Part shown: piece after piece, positions 26,809-35,343 of the stretch | Layout: each line of letters starts with the position of its first letter | Position numbering within the stretch: position 1 is the first letter of the stretch | Assembly (NCBI RefSeq): GCF_017811155.1 | Contig: NZ_JACVCV010000020.1 | Coordinates: 22,197 to 86,196 of the forward strand | DNA length: 64,000 bases | Source of the DNA: Lunatimonas salinarum | Lineage (GTDB): Bacteria > Bacteroidota > Bacteroidia > Cytophagales > Cyclobacteriaceae | Direction of reading: 5' to 3' | Notes under the pieces: model-generated | What the model saw: only the letters and a program-made list of their open reading frames with translations | The model's database searches: none | Told to the model about the DNA's origin: nothing | Made by a program: the position numbers and the translations under genes

Positions 26809-26997
26809 ATGACAAAAATCCAAAAAATCCTGCTTCACGAATGGTTCGATATTTCGATCGCTTCCATCGGTTTGATGTGGTTGGCCCCTTGGGGTTCTTT
26901 CGACGTGACAAGCGTTGGGTTTTATGTGTGCATTGCCGTTTCTATCCTCAGTGTGAAAACAACCCGGTATTTTCTCAAGAGTCACCAAAACGGGTAA
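26809..26997 (+). CDS. Small two-helix membrane protein, subfamily B copy 2
   Basis: The 62-residue product has a hydrophobic segment around IASIGLMWLAPW, the motif GSFDVTSVGFYVCIA, and a second hydrophobic segment followed by a basic tail. It is the paralogue of the protein at 25078 and stands apart from the A-B-A group, with its own upstream palindrome. The function is unknown. Confidence 0.6.
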   Translation: MTKIQKILLHEWFDISIASIGLMWLAPWGSFDVTSVGFYVCIAVSILSVKTTRYFLKSHQNG

Positions 26998-27165
26998 AGG
27001 GAAGGTATAATAACTAATCTACACGTCGAGCCGGAATTGTTTCACCCAACGAACGCAACGAAGCGGGAGGGACAAAACCTATTTCTACCCTGCGGTTTTC
27101 TTATCAACGATTCAGGGGTCAGAAGGGGGTGGATGTGGCACAACATCAACATATTCCGGCAAAGA

Positions 27166-27189
27166 GATGTCAGGGCTACGCCCCTAAAC
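27166..27189 (+). repeat. Dispersed repeat GATGTCAGGGCT, copy 2
   Basis: GATGTCAGGGCTACGCCCC followed by TAAAC. GGGC and GCCC form the hairpin. Same orientation as copies 1 and 3. Confidence 0.65.
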
Positions 27190-27287
27190 GTAAATCTTTT
27201 GCGGCCTCTGCGTCTATGTTGCAGCCGCTGTCTTTGTTCCCGGTCAGACGGCTTTGAACTGTCTGACTGGTTTTAAAACCACAAAAA

Positions 27288-27312
27288 GATGTCAGGGCTA
27301 ACGCCGCTAAAC
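27288..27312 (+). repeat. Dispersed repeat GATGTCAGGGCT, copy 3
   Basis: GATGTCAGGGCTAACGCCG followed by CTAAAC. It is slightly degraded in the right arm and lies 99 bases after copy 2. Confidence 0.6.
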
Positions 27313-27386
27313 TCAACCACTGTCCGCAACCATTAACGGTAAATACGTCATGGGTGCGGCCGTTGCGTAAACGACCTTTGATTGCT

Positions 27387-27505
27387 GCACCTTTGGTGCC
27401 AGCAATTAAATAAGCACCAAAGGTGCGGAATCATTAGCCTTGGGCAACGCCCAAGGAAGAATGGCAATACGCCACCCAAGCGCCAAAGGCGCGGAATCAT
27501 TAGCC
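27387..27505. repeat. Cluster of hairpin repeats of the CCAAAGG type
   Basis: Four hairpins lie within 120 bases: GCACCTTTGGTGC (27387-27399), GCACCAAAGGTGC followed by GGAATCATTAGCC (27414-27439), CCTTGGGC-AAC-GCCCAAGG (27438-27456), and GCGCCAAAGGCGC followed by GGAATCATTAGCC (27480-27505). The two complete copies share the 13-base tail exactly, and their stems differ by compensating changes, so the hairpin itself seems to be kept. Open frames crossing this block are by-products of the repeats. Confidence 0.7.
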
Positions 27506-27647
27506 GGGTCCATCAACCAACATGCCCCTCCCATTGGAAAATCAGTAGGGCGCAGCAGCAAGCAGAGAGATGCCCTAATTCACCCCATAGGCTTTTACTT
27601 CTCAGCTAAATTAGGTATATTCAAACTTGCTCTAAATCCTCGGCAGA

Positions 27648-27971
27648 ATGGATATAAACGACCTAAAAAGACACGATGGCAACCCAATGATGACGTGGAA
27701 AGGGTATGGATTTGTACTGCTTTGGCTGGAGCCCTACATCAAAGACCTTTCAAAAGATGCGTTTGTACACTTCATTGCAGGCATCAAGTTGAATGGCCTG
27801 TCGGATGAAATGAAAGACTCCATTCGGGAACGAAGGAAAAAATTCCCCCACATGATGCCGATCGATTTTGGGGCACTCCTGAATGTCACCTTTGACTGTA
27901 TCATTGAGAATAACCTAGATGACTTCAAACGATTGGGGTATAAACTTACCCATGATGAAGTAAGGCTGTAA
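27648..27971 (+). CDS. Conserved-looking hypothetical protein
   Basis: The 107-residue product begins MDINDLKRHDGNPMMTWKGYG and has no signal peptide. It contains a mixed helical sequence with a central basic run RERRKKFPHMMP. Composition and codon use look genuine. No known domain was recognised. It is the first of three closely spaced plus-strand genes encoding small soluble proteins in an otherwise gene-poor accessory region. Confidence 0.6.
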   Translation: MDINDLKRHDGNPMMTWKGYGFVLLWLEPYIKDLSKDAFVHFIAGIKLNGLSDEMKDSIRERRKKFPHMMPIDFGALLNVTFDCIIENNLDDFKRLGYKLTHDEVRL

Positions 27972-27998
27972 TATAAATAAACCGTAATTGTATACTAT

Positions 27999-28361
27999 AT
28001 GTGGATAGCAACCGAAAATGGATTTTACTCAATCGTAAAAAACAATTTTTCTGATGAAAAAGAAAATGAATTAATCGTTCGGGCCAGAAAAAAAGAAGAC
28101 TTGGCCAATGTATTTGATGCTGCAAGGATCGAAACCTCCACTCAGAAAGATTATGCCTACCGGGTTTTTGCGTCGAGAAAGGAAGTAGAGGCTTTACTAG
28201 TAGCCACAATCCACAACCTAGATTACGGCAACTTCAAGGATCACATCAAAAGCCTGCCCTCTCAAAAGGACAAGGTTCCGTTTTATAGCGAAATTTGGTC
28301 TATCATGAATGAATATCAAGGCCAGTTTATTAAAGGCCTCTATAATTTCACAAGAAAATAG
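27999..28361 (+). CDS. Hypothetical protein with MW-[IV]-x-T-x-x-G-F-[YV] N terminus
   Basis: The 120-residue product begins MWIATENGFYSIVKNNF and contains ELIVRARKKEDLANVF. This layout recalls a widespread small uncharacterised family, often on mobile elements, that begins with a similar W-T-x-G-F segment and carries VRARxxxDL; the match is from memory. No enzymatic motif is visible. It follows the previous gene by 27 bases and precedes the next by seven. Confidence 0.65.
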   Translation: MWIATENGFYSIVKNNFSDEKENELIVRARKKEDLANVFDAARIETSTQKDYAYRVFASRKEVEALLVATIHNLDYGNFKDHIKSLPSQKDKVPFYSEIWSIMNEYQGQFIKGLYNFTRK

Positions 28362-28368
28362 TTGAAAA

Positions 28369-28575
28369 ATGAAAGATAAGAAAATGAATATCACGAATGA
28401 AGAGTTGGACAGGGATATAAGGAACCTCTATCTAGATCCTGATAAAGATCAGCACATCCCCTTAGTAGACGATGAGTATTTTTATAAAATCTACGGGAAA
28501 GAAAATTTTGAAAAAATGAAGGCGGAGAGGGAAGAAATGATTAAAGAAGAAAAGCAGAGACTAGGACTTCTTTAG
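28369..28575 (+). CDS. Small charged hypothetical protein
   Basis: The 68-residue product is rich in Lys, Glu and Asp, predicted helical towards its C terminus (EKMKAEREEMIKEEKQRL), and lacks membrane segments. It starts seven bases after the preceding gene, suggesting co-translation. No family was recognised. Confidence 0.5.
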   Translation: MKDKKMNITNEELDRDIRNLYLDPDKDQHIPLVDDEYFYKIYGKENFEKMKAEREEMIKEEKQRLGLL

Positions 28576-29063
28576 TGTTTTTCTTGATATTTTAACCAAT
28601 TCGCCAAAGGAAAGATACCATCGAGTTTTAAAACTTAGTCCACGACTTTTTCAGGAAATACCGAACAGGCATATGGCAGGAAAAAGTGATGATATAAGCA
28701 AGTTCATTTCCCAAGGTACAGGAGTTGAAAATATCAATCAGACCTCAGACATTTCGGAACAGTTGTTATGGAACGAAAACCCGATGAATTCGGCTTTCAA
28801 TATGGACTTCAAATATTGACATGATAAACAGCACAACACCACGGTACGGGGTTCATGGCCTTACTTGAGGCCGGGCGTCCCGATACCCTTATGGGAACTA
28901 AGCGCCTATTTCTTTACGGCCGATCATGATACACTAAATGACCCACTGCCCCAAAAACAAATCAAACTTGCTATTTCAAAATACCTTATATTTGACGTAG
29001 CCCACTTGGCATTTCGCCGATGTAGCTAACTAACTATTTTCTCACTATTTCAATATATTGGAC
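28576..29063. other. Gene-poor stretch with a 48-codon frame
   Basis: The only frame of note runs from ATG 28673 to TGA 28819 and encodes 48 residues beginning MAGKSDDISKFISQGTG and ending NMDFKY. It could be a small gene or the tail of a lost one. The rest holds no recognisable gene, and the stretch before 29064 must hold the promoter of the next gene. Confidence 0.35.
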
Positions 29064-29609
29064 ATGCTTAGAATACTGATATTGACATGCGTTTTTATGT
29101 CATGCGCCTATCTATCCAAGGGGCAAAGCAATACCCCTCAATTTAATACCCACCATAAAAATATCTATGGGGAATTGTTAGGCAGCCATATACTTGCGGG
29201 GATCAATTACGACATGAGGCTAAATAAAGGCAGAATGGACGGAATTGGATTTAGGGCAGGAATCGGCGGACTATCGGCAAGCGAGTTTGATCAAAGTGCC
29301 AGATTGGGTCTGGTGACATTTCCACTGGAGTTCAATCACCTGGTCGGCAAGAAGCGAAGTTCCTTTGTTACCGGTATCGGACTGCTTCCAGTATACGCAA
29401 GTTTAAGTGCGAATGGGGCTTTAACCGACTATGAGTACGTCCAAGGCGACGGCTTTGGATTAGTCGGAGGATTTATGACCATGGGATACAGGCTTCAGCC
29501 AAAAAAAACAGGGGTCATGTTTCAAATAAATTGGAACCCGTTGATTTTGAGGGGGAGTGGCTTCAATGCCGGATGGCTTGGCATTGGATTGGGAGTTGGA
29601 TTCAAGTAG
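29064..29609 (+). CDS. Exported beta-barrel-like hypothetical protein
   Basis: The start is placed at ATG 29064 (MLRILILTCVFMS), giving a Sec signal peptide ending near SKGQS; a TTG at 29058 adds two residues. The mature part alternates glycine-rich amphipathic strands (GIGFRAGIGG, FVTGIGLLPVY, GWLGIGLGVGFK) and ends in a phenylalanine followed by Lys, like small outer-membrane beta-barrel proteins. No specific family was recognised. Confidence 0.6.
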   Translation: MLRILILTCVFMSCAYLSKGQSNTPQFNTHHKNIYGELLGSHILAGINYDMRLNKGRMDGIGFRAGIGGLSASEFDQSARLGLVTFPLEFNHLVGKKRSSFVTGIGLLPVYASLSANGALTDYEYVQGDGFGLVGGFMTMGYRLQPKKTGVMFQINWNPLILRGSGFNAGWLGIGLGVGFK

Positions 29610-29827
29610 ACTAAAGTACCCTAAAGACCAATATCAGAGGCGATGACGACAGCTACATCATCAAAAAAGTGACGCGACGCGAAAGATGTGGTTTCGTAAA
29701 TTGACCTCAAAAGGCAACGTAGCCCTGTATACCTTTGGTCACTTGGAAACTTCCTCGTTAGAGGAACGGTGAATGAGCGTACCAAAGCCTCACTATCGCG
29801 CGAAAATTGCGGATTGGGATACAGTAG

Positions 29828-30055
29828 GAGGGAAGTTACCGTAAGCACCGACAAACCCTTGGTAATGCAGGCTTATGGTTCTTCATTACCGGTATCCTAC
29901 TCGCATATTCCATGGAATTATTGGACGGACTTCCTATGCATGGTTTTGGAGGCCAGTTATGTATAAAAGCTCTGGGCGGCCTAAAAGAACTTCGAACGGT
30001 CCAAGAACAGCCCGGTATTTTGAACACCCCACTCGACGTAAAACTTGTGAGTTAG
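29828..30055 (+). pseudogene. Probable decayed remnant of a small membrane protein gene
   Basis: A frame open between stops at 29825 and 30053 encodes a protein-like segment including GNAGLWFFITGILLAYSMELL and then a helical tail, without a good start codon. The hydrophobic part looks like a transmembrane helix. Upstream DNA from 29610 has further short protein-like pieces in other frames. The pattern suggests a decayed gene, but the family was not identified. Confidence 0.3.
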
Positions 30056-30116
30056 GGCTACGCTTACCCCCACCTAGCAAAGCTTCTTGGATCGCACGAC
30101 TAATGCAGCGGCAGCA

Positions 30117-31379
30117 TCAATAACCATACTTCTTACCCCACAACTTTTGGAGGTATTTGCGGAGCTCATTTTCCCGTGGATTGGCACCGGGATCGTACAG
30201 CCTAGCATTTTTCAGTTCGTCGGGCATGTATTCCTGGCTGATGAAGTTGTTTTCATAATCATGGGAATACTTGTATTCCTTACCGTAGTTGAGATCCTTC
30301 ATCAGTTTGGTCGGAGCGTTTCGTAAGTGCAAGGGAACGGAGAGATCTCCCTGCTGTCGGACGAGGGCCTGGGCCTGATTGATGGCCAAGTAGCTCGCGT
30401 TTGATTTTGGCGAAGAGGCCAAGTAGGTCACGCACTGCGACAATATGATTCGGGCCTCCGGATACCCGATCACATTCACTGCCTGAAAGCAGTTGGTCGC
30501 CAATAGCAGCGCATTGGGATTGGCATTGCCGATATCTTCCGAGGCGAGAATGATCAGTCTCCTCGCAATAAACTTCACATCCTCGCCCCCTTCGATCATT
30601 CTGGCCAGCCAATAGACCGCCGCATTGGGATCAGAGCCCCGAATGGATTTGATAAAAGCGGATATGATATCGTAATGTTGCTCACCGGACTTGTCGTAAA
30701 GTGCCACTTTTTGCTGAGCAATCGCCATCACTTTATCGTCGGTAACCAAAATGGGATCACCCCCTATGCCCTCCAGGACAATCTCCAGCAGGTTGAGTAG
30801 CTTGCGACCATCGCCCCCGGAAATTCGTAGCAGCGCATCGGTTTCTATCAACTCCACCCGCATCTTCTTGAGTATTTCATCCTTGGACAGGGCCTGCTGT
30901 ATCATCGCTTCCAACTCAGACTTTCCAAGGGCGTTTAAGGTAAAGACTTGGCAGCGGGAAAGCAAGGCGGCATTTACCTCGAAGGAAGGATTTTCGGTAG
31001 TAGCGCCAATCAGGCGGATGATCCCTTTTTCCACTGCCCCCAAGAGCGCATCCTGCTGGGACTTGTTGAATCGGTGGATTTCATCGATAAAAAGCACCAC
31101 TCCCTGCTGGAAGCGAGCCCTTTCGATTACCTCCCGGATATCCTTTACCCCGGCACTGATCGCGCTAAGGGTATAAAAAGGAGCCTTCACCTCATTGGCG
31201 ATAATGTTGGCAATGGTCGTCTTCCCTACCCCCGGAGGCCCCCATAAGATCAGAGATGGTACATTGCCGGCCTTGATGGCCCGATACAGGAAAGACTCAG
31301 GAGAAGATAGGTGTTCTTGACCGATGAGCTCCTCCAACTTGGAAGGCCTCATACGCTCAGCAAGTGGCATAGCATTCAT
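30117..31379 (-). CDS. rarA: Replication-associated recombination protein RarA
   Basis: The product is an AAA+ ATPase of the RarA/MgsA/WRNIP1 family that acts at stalled replication forks. It shows the Walker A motif GPPGVGKTT, Walker B with [17 protein letters not shown], sensor 1 [10 protein letters not shown], and the C-terminal MgsA tetramerisation region ([13 protein letters not shown] through the end). The start is placed at 31379 ([12 protein letters not shown]), because the 37 residues of the longer frame do not resemble the family. Length of 420 residues is normal. Confidence 0.93.
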   Translation of the reverse strand: MNAMPLAERMRPSKLEELIGQEHLSSPESFLYRAIKAGNVPSLILWGPPGVGKTTIANIIANEVKAPFYTLSAISAGVKDIREVIERARFQQGVVLFIDEIHRFNKSQQDALLGAVEKGIIRLIGATTENPSFEVNAALLSRCQVFTLNALGKSELEAMIQQALSKDEILKKMRVELIETDALLRISGGDGRKLLNLLEIVLEGIGGDPILVTDDKVMAIAQQKVALYDKSGEQHYDIISAFIKSIRGSDPNAAVYWLARMIEGGEDVKFIARRLIILASEDIGNANPNALLLATNCFQAVNVIGYPEARIILSQCVTYLASSPKSNASYLAINQAQALVRQQGDLSVPLHLRNAPTKLMKDLNYGKEYKYSHDYENNFISQEYMPDELKNARLYDPGANPRENELRKYLQKLWGKKYGY

Positions 31380-31541
31380 AGCGGCCAAGTTACGACAAAT
31401 TAAAGAGGGATAACAGCTGCCACTGCAACTACCCACTAGACAGCGAAATATTTGCCCTCCGTCTATGCCCCTCGCAGGTGGTGCGGCCAAAAACCTATAA
31501 GGAACACCGAAATGAATGAGAACCAGACCCCGCGCTTCAGG

Positions 31542-32012
31542 CTAGGCGCCCAGCTCGGAAATCAATCCGGGATCGAAGTCTCCTACGGCTTCGATGACCA
31601 TCAGTTCTCCATCCTCATCCCGGACTATAAGGACGATATCTTTGATTCTAGCGCCCCCTTTTCCATAGATAATTACTCCCTCGTTCCGCTTACCGGCCTC
31701 CATCATCACTTCAAACCGTTCCTTCTGTAAGGATTTTTTAAGTGCATTGTATTCATTTGACAAAACTTCCGCCGTACCGGGAATTTTGAAAAGGCGGATT
31801 TTTTCCATGGACTGACTAATCTTCTTCTGGTCAGCCTCGTTGATCGTAACATTAAATGACTTGGCCAATCCCAGAAAATTTCCACTCAAATCCAAATTAA
31901 AAAAATCCTCACTGGACTTGTACTTTTGATATAGGGCATCGACACTTTTACTTTGGCCGAAAACGGCTTGGGCAAAGGCAAAAACAAGCATTAATAAAAC
32001 AAGCTTTTTCAT
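31542..32012 (-). CDS. DUF4252 exported protein
   Basis: The 156-residue product has a Sec signal peptide (ends near AVFGQS) and one DUF4252 domain, a Bacteroidota-specific family of unknown function usually encoded next to ECF sigma and anti-sigma genes. It is the last gene of a four-gene minus-strand group after the sigma factor, anti-sigma-like protein and a second DUF4252 protein. It lies 89 bases from that paralogue. Confidence 0.85.
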   Translation of the reverse strand: MKKLVLLMLVFAFAQAVFGQSKSVDALYQKYKSSEDFFNLDLSGNFLGLAKSFNVTINEADQKKISQSMEKIRLFKIPGTAEVLSNEYNALKKSLQKERFEVMMEAGKRNEGVIIYGKGGARIKDIVLIVRDEDGELMVIEAVGDFDPGLISELGA

Positions 32013-32101
32013 ATTTACATGGATTTAAGGCGGATAGATACCTGGAGACGGATGGTCACCCCGATCTTTGCCCGCCGGTTGAAGTGTATGTTTTGCGTAA
32101 T

Positions 32102-32638
32102 TTATTTTTTAGGGTTGTTCCCTTTTCCGTATTGGTCCATGCCAGGCATGTTTGTCTTTTCTGCCAGCATGTTCAAATCCTTGTAGGTAAAACTCCCTAA
32201 CATGCTGAGAAGCGTGAAGCTCTCCTTGCTTCCAGTCAGCATAAGCAGCTCCTTCACCAAGCCGTTTTCCTCACGGATCATAAATTTGGTAATAGAGGTT
32301 TTATCTGCCACGTCCATTAGATCTTCGTAACGATTTCTACTAAGGGTATTCATTGCCTCAGAAAAAAGCTCTTGCCCTGCCACATTTTCTCCACTGAGAA
32401 TCCGTATTCCCCTCACCTTGGAGATCAAGTCTCCCAGTTCCTCTGCCTCGGGATCACCTGCGGTAGCTCCGGACTTCAAAAAGCCCCCGGCCATCTGCAT
32501 CATCTTGGGACTGATAAAGACGCGCGAGAAGCGATCATCTTCCATGTATTTCCCAAAAAACCTCTCAATAGCATCATCCTGCGCCTGTACGGCGGCAAAT
32601 ACCATCCAACATCCCAAAACTGCCAGTAACTTTTTCAT
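32102..32638 (-). CDS. DUF4252 exported protein, second copy
   Basis: The 178-residue product has a signal peptide ending near AVQAQ and a DUF4252 domain (SRVFISPKMMQMAGGFL, IREENGLVKELLMLTGS). Its ATG overlaps the stop codon of the upstream anti-sigma-like gene by four bases, so the two are translationally coupled. The C terminus is a short basic tail. The function is unknown; the operon suggests an envelope protein controlled by the adjacent sigma factor. Confidence 0.85.
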   Translation of the reverse strand: MKKLLAVLGCWMVFAAVQAQDDAIERFFGKYMEDDRFSRVFISPKMMQMAGGFLKSGATAGDPEAEELGDLISKVRGIRILSGENVAGQELFSEAMNTLSRNRYEDLMDVADKTSITKFMIREENGLVKELLMLTGSKESFTLLSMLGSFTYKDLNMLAEKTNMPGMDQYGKGNNPKK

Positions 32639-33075
32639 TTTTCCTTACCCATTTCGTTTGTATTGAATAATTGTCCGGCGGTGTTCAAATGACGAAAATC
32701 AGCCATTACTTCCAGTTCGGAAGTACCTTTGGCCATGTGAAATTGAATCAGTTGAAAAGCCGCGACTACTTGCAGGTAGGCTTCCTCCTGTTGCCTTTGC
32801 CGTTCTATTGCCACCCAGTATCCAATCAGGAAGAGGCCTCCCAAAAAAACCGCAGCCACCCGCAGGTATACCGGCCAAGCAAAGGGGGCTTTCCTAGGTT
32901 GCGGCCGTTTGATGGTTGTTTCAACTTGGGCAAGCTCGCATGCACCTACAAGAAAATCCCGTAATTCCGGGTATTGATCCGTGGTTTTAAGCAGCTCTCT
33001 CAGCTCGCGCTCGTCCTCCAGGGAGCTTTCTCCCTCCCAGTATTTGTCTACCAACTCCTGTAACCTACTTTCCAT
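32635..33075 (-). CDS. Probable membrane anti-sigma factor
   Basis: The 146-residue product has an acidic N-terminal domain (YWEGESSLEDERELRELL) like that of Bacteroidota anti-sigma factors without a zinc motif, one transmembrane helix around VAAVFLGGLFLIGYWVA, and an outer C-terminal portion. It overlaps the upstream sigma gene by 11 bases and the downstream DUF4252 gene by four. The context supports a role in binding the adjacent ECF sigma factor. Confidence 0.75.
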   Translation of the reverse strand: MESRLQELVDKYWEGESSLEDERELRELLKTTDQYPELRDFLVGACELAQVETTIKRPQPRKAPFAWPVYLRVAAVFLGGLFLIGYWVAIERQRQQEEAYLQVVAAFQLIQFHMAKGTSELEVMADFRHLNTAGQLFNTNEMGKEK

Positions 33076-33553
33076 ATTTTGTTTTGATTAGAATTTCCCG
33101 AAGCGTCTTCCGGGCTCTATGGAGATTCACCTTTACCTGCTCAATCGGAACCTCCAGGTAATCGGCGATCTCCGCATAAGTAAGCCCTTCGACTTCCCTG
33201 AGTTGAAATACTTCCTGCTGCTTTTCCGGTAAGGACTGAATGAACCGCATTACCCATTTGACTTTTTGGTCTGTCAATTCTTCAATCGGAGGCACCTCCG
33301 TGAGTTCAATCCCCTCCAGCCCGGAGGTTCGACGCTGCAGTTTTAGCTGATACAACGATTCGTGTTTAAGGGCACGCACCATCCATCCTATTGGATTTTG
33401 GACCTGCTTTAAGGGATCCTCTTTGGTCAATGCCTTTTCGAAAACTGTTTGTAGGACATCCTCGGCCAATGCCCGGTCCTTTACCCAGAGGTAAGCAAGC
33501 CGGTATAGCTTGCTTCGAAGTGGCCAGATTTGATTCTCGAAAAACGAATTCAT
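33065..33553 (-). CDS. ECF RNA polymerase sigma factor
   Basis: The 162-residue product has sigma region 2 (LYRLAYLWVKDRALAEDVLQ, ending about residue 40) and region 4 (LPEKQQEVFQLREVEGLTYAEIADYLEVP split around residues 107-135). It heads a coupled gene set with an anti-sigma-like protein and two DUF4252 proteins, which is a recurring Bacteroidota arrangement. The start at 33553 gives the normal ECF length. Confidence 0.9.
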   Translation of the reverse strand: MNSFFENQIWPLRSKLYRLAYLWVKDRALAEDVLQTVFEKALTKEDPLKQVQNPIGWMVRALKHESLYQLKLQRRTSGLEGIELTEVPPIEELTDQKVKWVMRFIQSLPEKQQEVFQLREVEGLTYAEIADYLEVPIEQVKVNLHRARKTLREILIKTKYGK

Positions 33554-33734
33554 TTAGGAAGATGAGGATCGGGAAACCAAAATGTTACAGAAACCGCAAA
33601 AAAAAATCAAAAAAATGGCATTGAGTAGAAATCTATCCCCCTAAGATGCCTTAAACAGCGATTCATGCGACATAAGGTATTAACCACATAATCCTCCCAC
33701 CAGGAACAAATGTTACTTTCAACCAGCTGCCACC

Positions 33735-34754
33735 TTAGCCGCGCATTTTACCCAGCCTCCTGGTAAACTGCTCCAGCATTTCATCGGTAAAATCGAGGTG
33801 TGTCACAAACCGGATGAGGTCTTTGCCAAACTTCACCGCTTTGATCTGTGACTCGGACAGACGGGCCAACATCTCCTCGGGCTTTATGCCTCTTAATCGG
33901 GCTATCACTATGTTGGTTTTTACCGGCAACACTTCCAAAAAAAAAGGATGATCCTCCAGCGCCCTGAGTACCCCCTGTGCACGCCGATGGTCCTCGGCCA
34001 GACGAGCGACATGGTGATCCAGCGCATACAGTCCTGCCGCAGCCAGCATCCCGGCTTGCCGCATGCCTCCACCCATTGCTTTCCGGATCTTTCGTGCTTG
34101 CTTGATAGCGTCTTTGGAACCCACCAACACCGATCCTACGGGACAACCGAGCCCTTTGCTAAGACACACCGATACCGTGTCAAATTGCTCCCCCCAAGCA
34201 TCCGGCGAATCCTTGGTCTCTTCCAAGGCATTAAAAATCCGCGCACCGTCGAGATGCAGCTTCAACCCCCGATCTCGGCATAATTTGCGAATGGGTCGCA
34301 CCTCCTCCAACGTGTACACGCTGCCTCCACCCTTGTTCATGGTGTTTTCCAGTGAAACCAGTACCGACTCGGGCGCATGGTCATCGTCCGGATTGATTGC
34401 CTCGGCCACCGACTGCGGGTCGATCTTTCCAAAGGGCCCCTCCAGCAATTTCACCGAAGCATGGGAATTTGCCATGATGCCTCCACCCTCGTAGAGGTAA
34501 ATGTGGGAATCCCTATGACAGATAACCTCTGTTTGGGGACGTGTATGCACTCGAATAGCGATCTGATTGGTCATGGTACCAGAAGGGCAAAACAATCCAG
34601 CCTCCTTGCCAAACAACAGGGCCAGCCGGTCTTCCAAACGCCTCACGGTGGGATCCTCACCAAACACATCGTCACCCATTGGTGCCTGCATCATCGCCTC
34701 CCTCATGCCGAGCGTAGGCTGGGTAAGCGTATCACTTCTTAAATCAATAATCAT
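33735..34754 (-). CDS. ltaE: Low-specificity L-threonine aldolase
   Basis: The 339-residue product is a PLP fold-type I aldolase that cleaves threonine or allo-threonine into glycine and acetaldehyde. It begins with the family signature IDLRSDTLTQPT and has LHLDGARIFNA, with Asp contacting PLP, and the PLP-binding Lys in SVCLSKGLGCPVGS. Length is normal. It stands alone between the sigma-factor cassette and the DUF2721 gene, 27 bases downstream of the latter. Confidence 0.9.
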   Translation of the reverse strand: MIIDLRSDTLTQPTLGMREAMMQAPMGDDVFGEDPTVRRLEDRLALLFGKEAGLFCPSGTMTNQIAIRVHTRPQTEVICHRDSHIYLYEGGGIMANSHASVKLLEGPFGKIDPQSVAEAINPDDDHAPESVLVSLENTMNKGGGSVYTLEEVRPIRKLCRDRGLKLHLDGARIFNALEETKDSPDAWGEQFDTVSVCLSKGLGCPVGSVLVGSKDAIKQARKIRKAMGGGMRQAGMLAAAGLYALDHHVARLAEDHRRAQGVLRALEDHPFFLEVLPVKTNIVIARLRGIKPEEMLARLSESQIKAVKFGKDLIRFVTHLDFTDEMLEQFTRRLGKMRG

Positions 34755-34781
34755 GGTTTTTTTCTAGAACGCCAAAATGAA

Positions 34782-35207
34782 CTAAAAACCGGACTTCCCG
34801 GCCTTTTTACTCAATACATCCACCATATCCGACAACTCCAAGTTTAGGGCATTGGTAGAAATATGAATCTCAGAAAGACTGATGGCCAAGGACACCAACA
34901 AGCTTAACATACTGGCCATAAAGGCAATATTCGCGGCCCTGTTTATTTCCTGATATAGAAGAAACATGCAGGCCACACAGAGCAAAAAACTTAATACACC
35001 GAAAATCTGCATGTTCTTGATCATATTCACCCTCTTTTTCAGGTTTTTGATCTGTTCAATAATCACTTTCTCATCCGGTGCCTTTAGGTATTGCTTGTGC
35101 AAGCCCCTGATCAGGTTAGCCATGGCCAAAAACCGATTGGTATACGCTAGCATCAGCAGGGTAATGGCCGAAAAAAGCAAAGCGGGAGTAGATAACTGGA
35201 GTTCCAT
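34782..35207 (-). CDS. DUF2721 membrane protein
   Basis: The 141-residue product matches DUF2721 membrane proteins: an N-terminal hydrophobic segment (ALLFSAITLLMLAYTNRFLA), a basic linker, and two further helices (FGVLSFLLCVACMFLLY, IAFMASMLSLLVSLAISLSE). The function of the family is unknown. It is followed by the threonine aldolase gene on the same strand. Confidence 0.8.
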   Translation of the reverse strand: MELQLSTPALLFSAITLLMLAYTNRFLAMANLIRGLHKQYLKAPDEKVIIEQIKNLKKRVNMIKNMQIFGVLSFLLCVACMFLLYQEINRAANIAFMASMLSLLVSLAISLSEIHISTNALNLELSDMVDVLSKKAGKSGF

Positions 35208-35343
35208 GATATAAAATTAAGGATATCTTAAAAAAACCGCCCTATATGCCTGCATGATTTGTTGCCCAAGCGCAAGACCCTGAGCGGAAATAGGTCTGAA
35301 GGCGTCCCAAGCAACTCCCGTAAAGCCCCCAATACCAGAAGCA

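Noticed and set aside
27166..27505. Possible CRISPR array
   Set aside because: The repeats are of two families with irregular spacing and different sequences, and no cas gene is nearby.
27382..27808. Overlapping frames through the hairpin repeats
   Set aside because: They arise from the repeat cluster and run out of frame into the gene at 27648.
29769..29966. 65-codon plus-strand frame
   Set aside because: A different frame of the same DNA (29828-30055) is more protein-like, and this frame has no supporting features.
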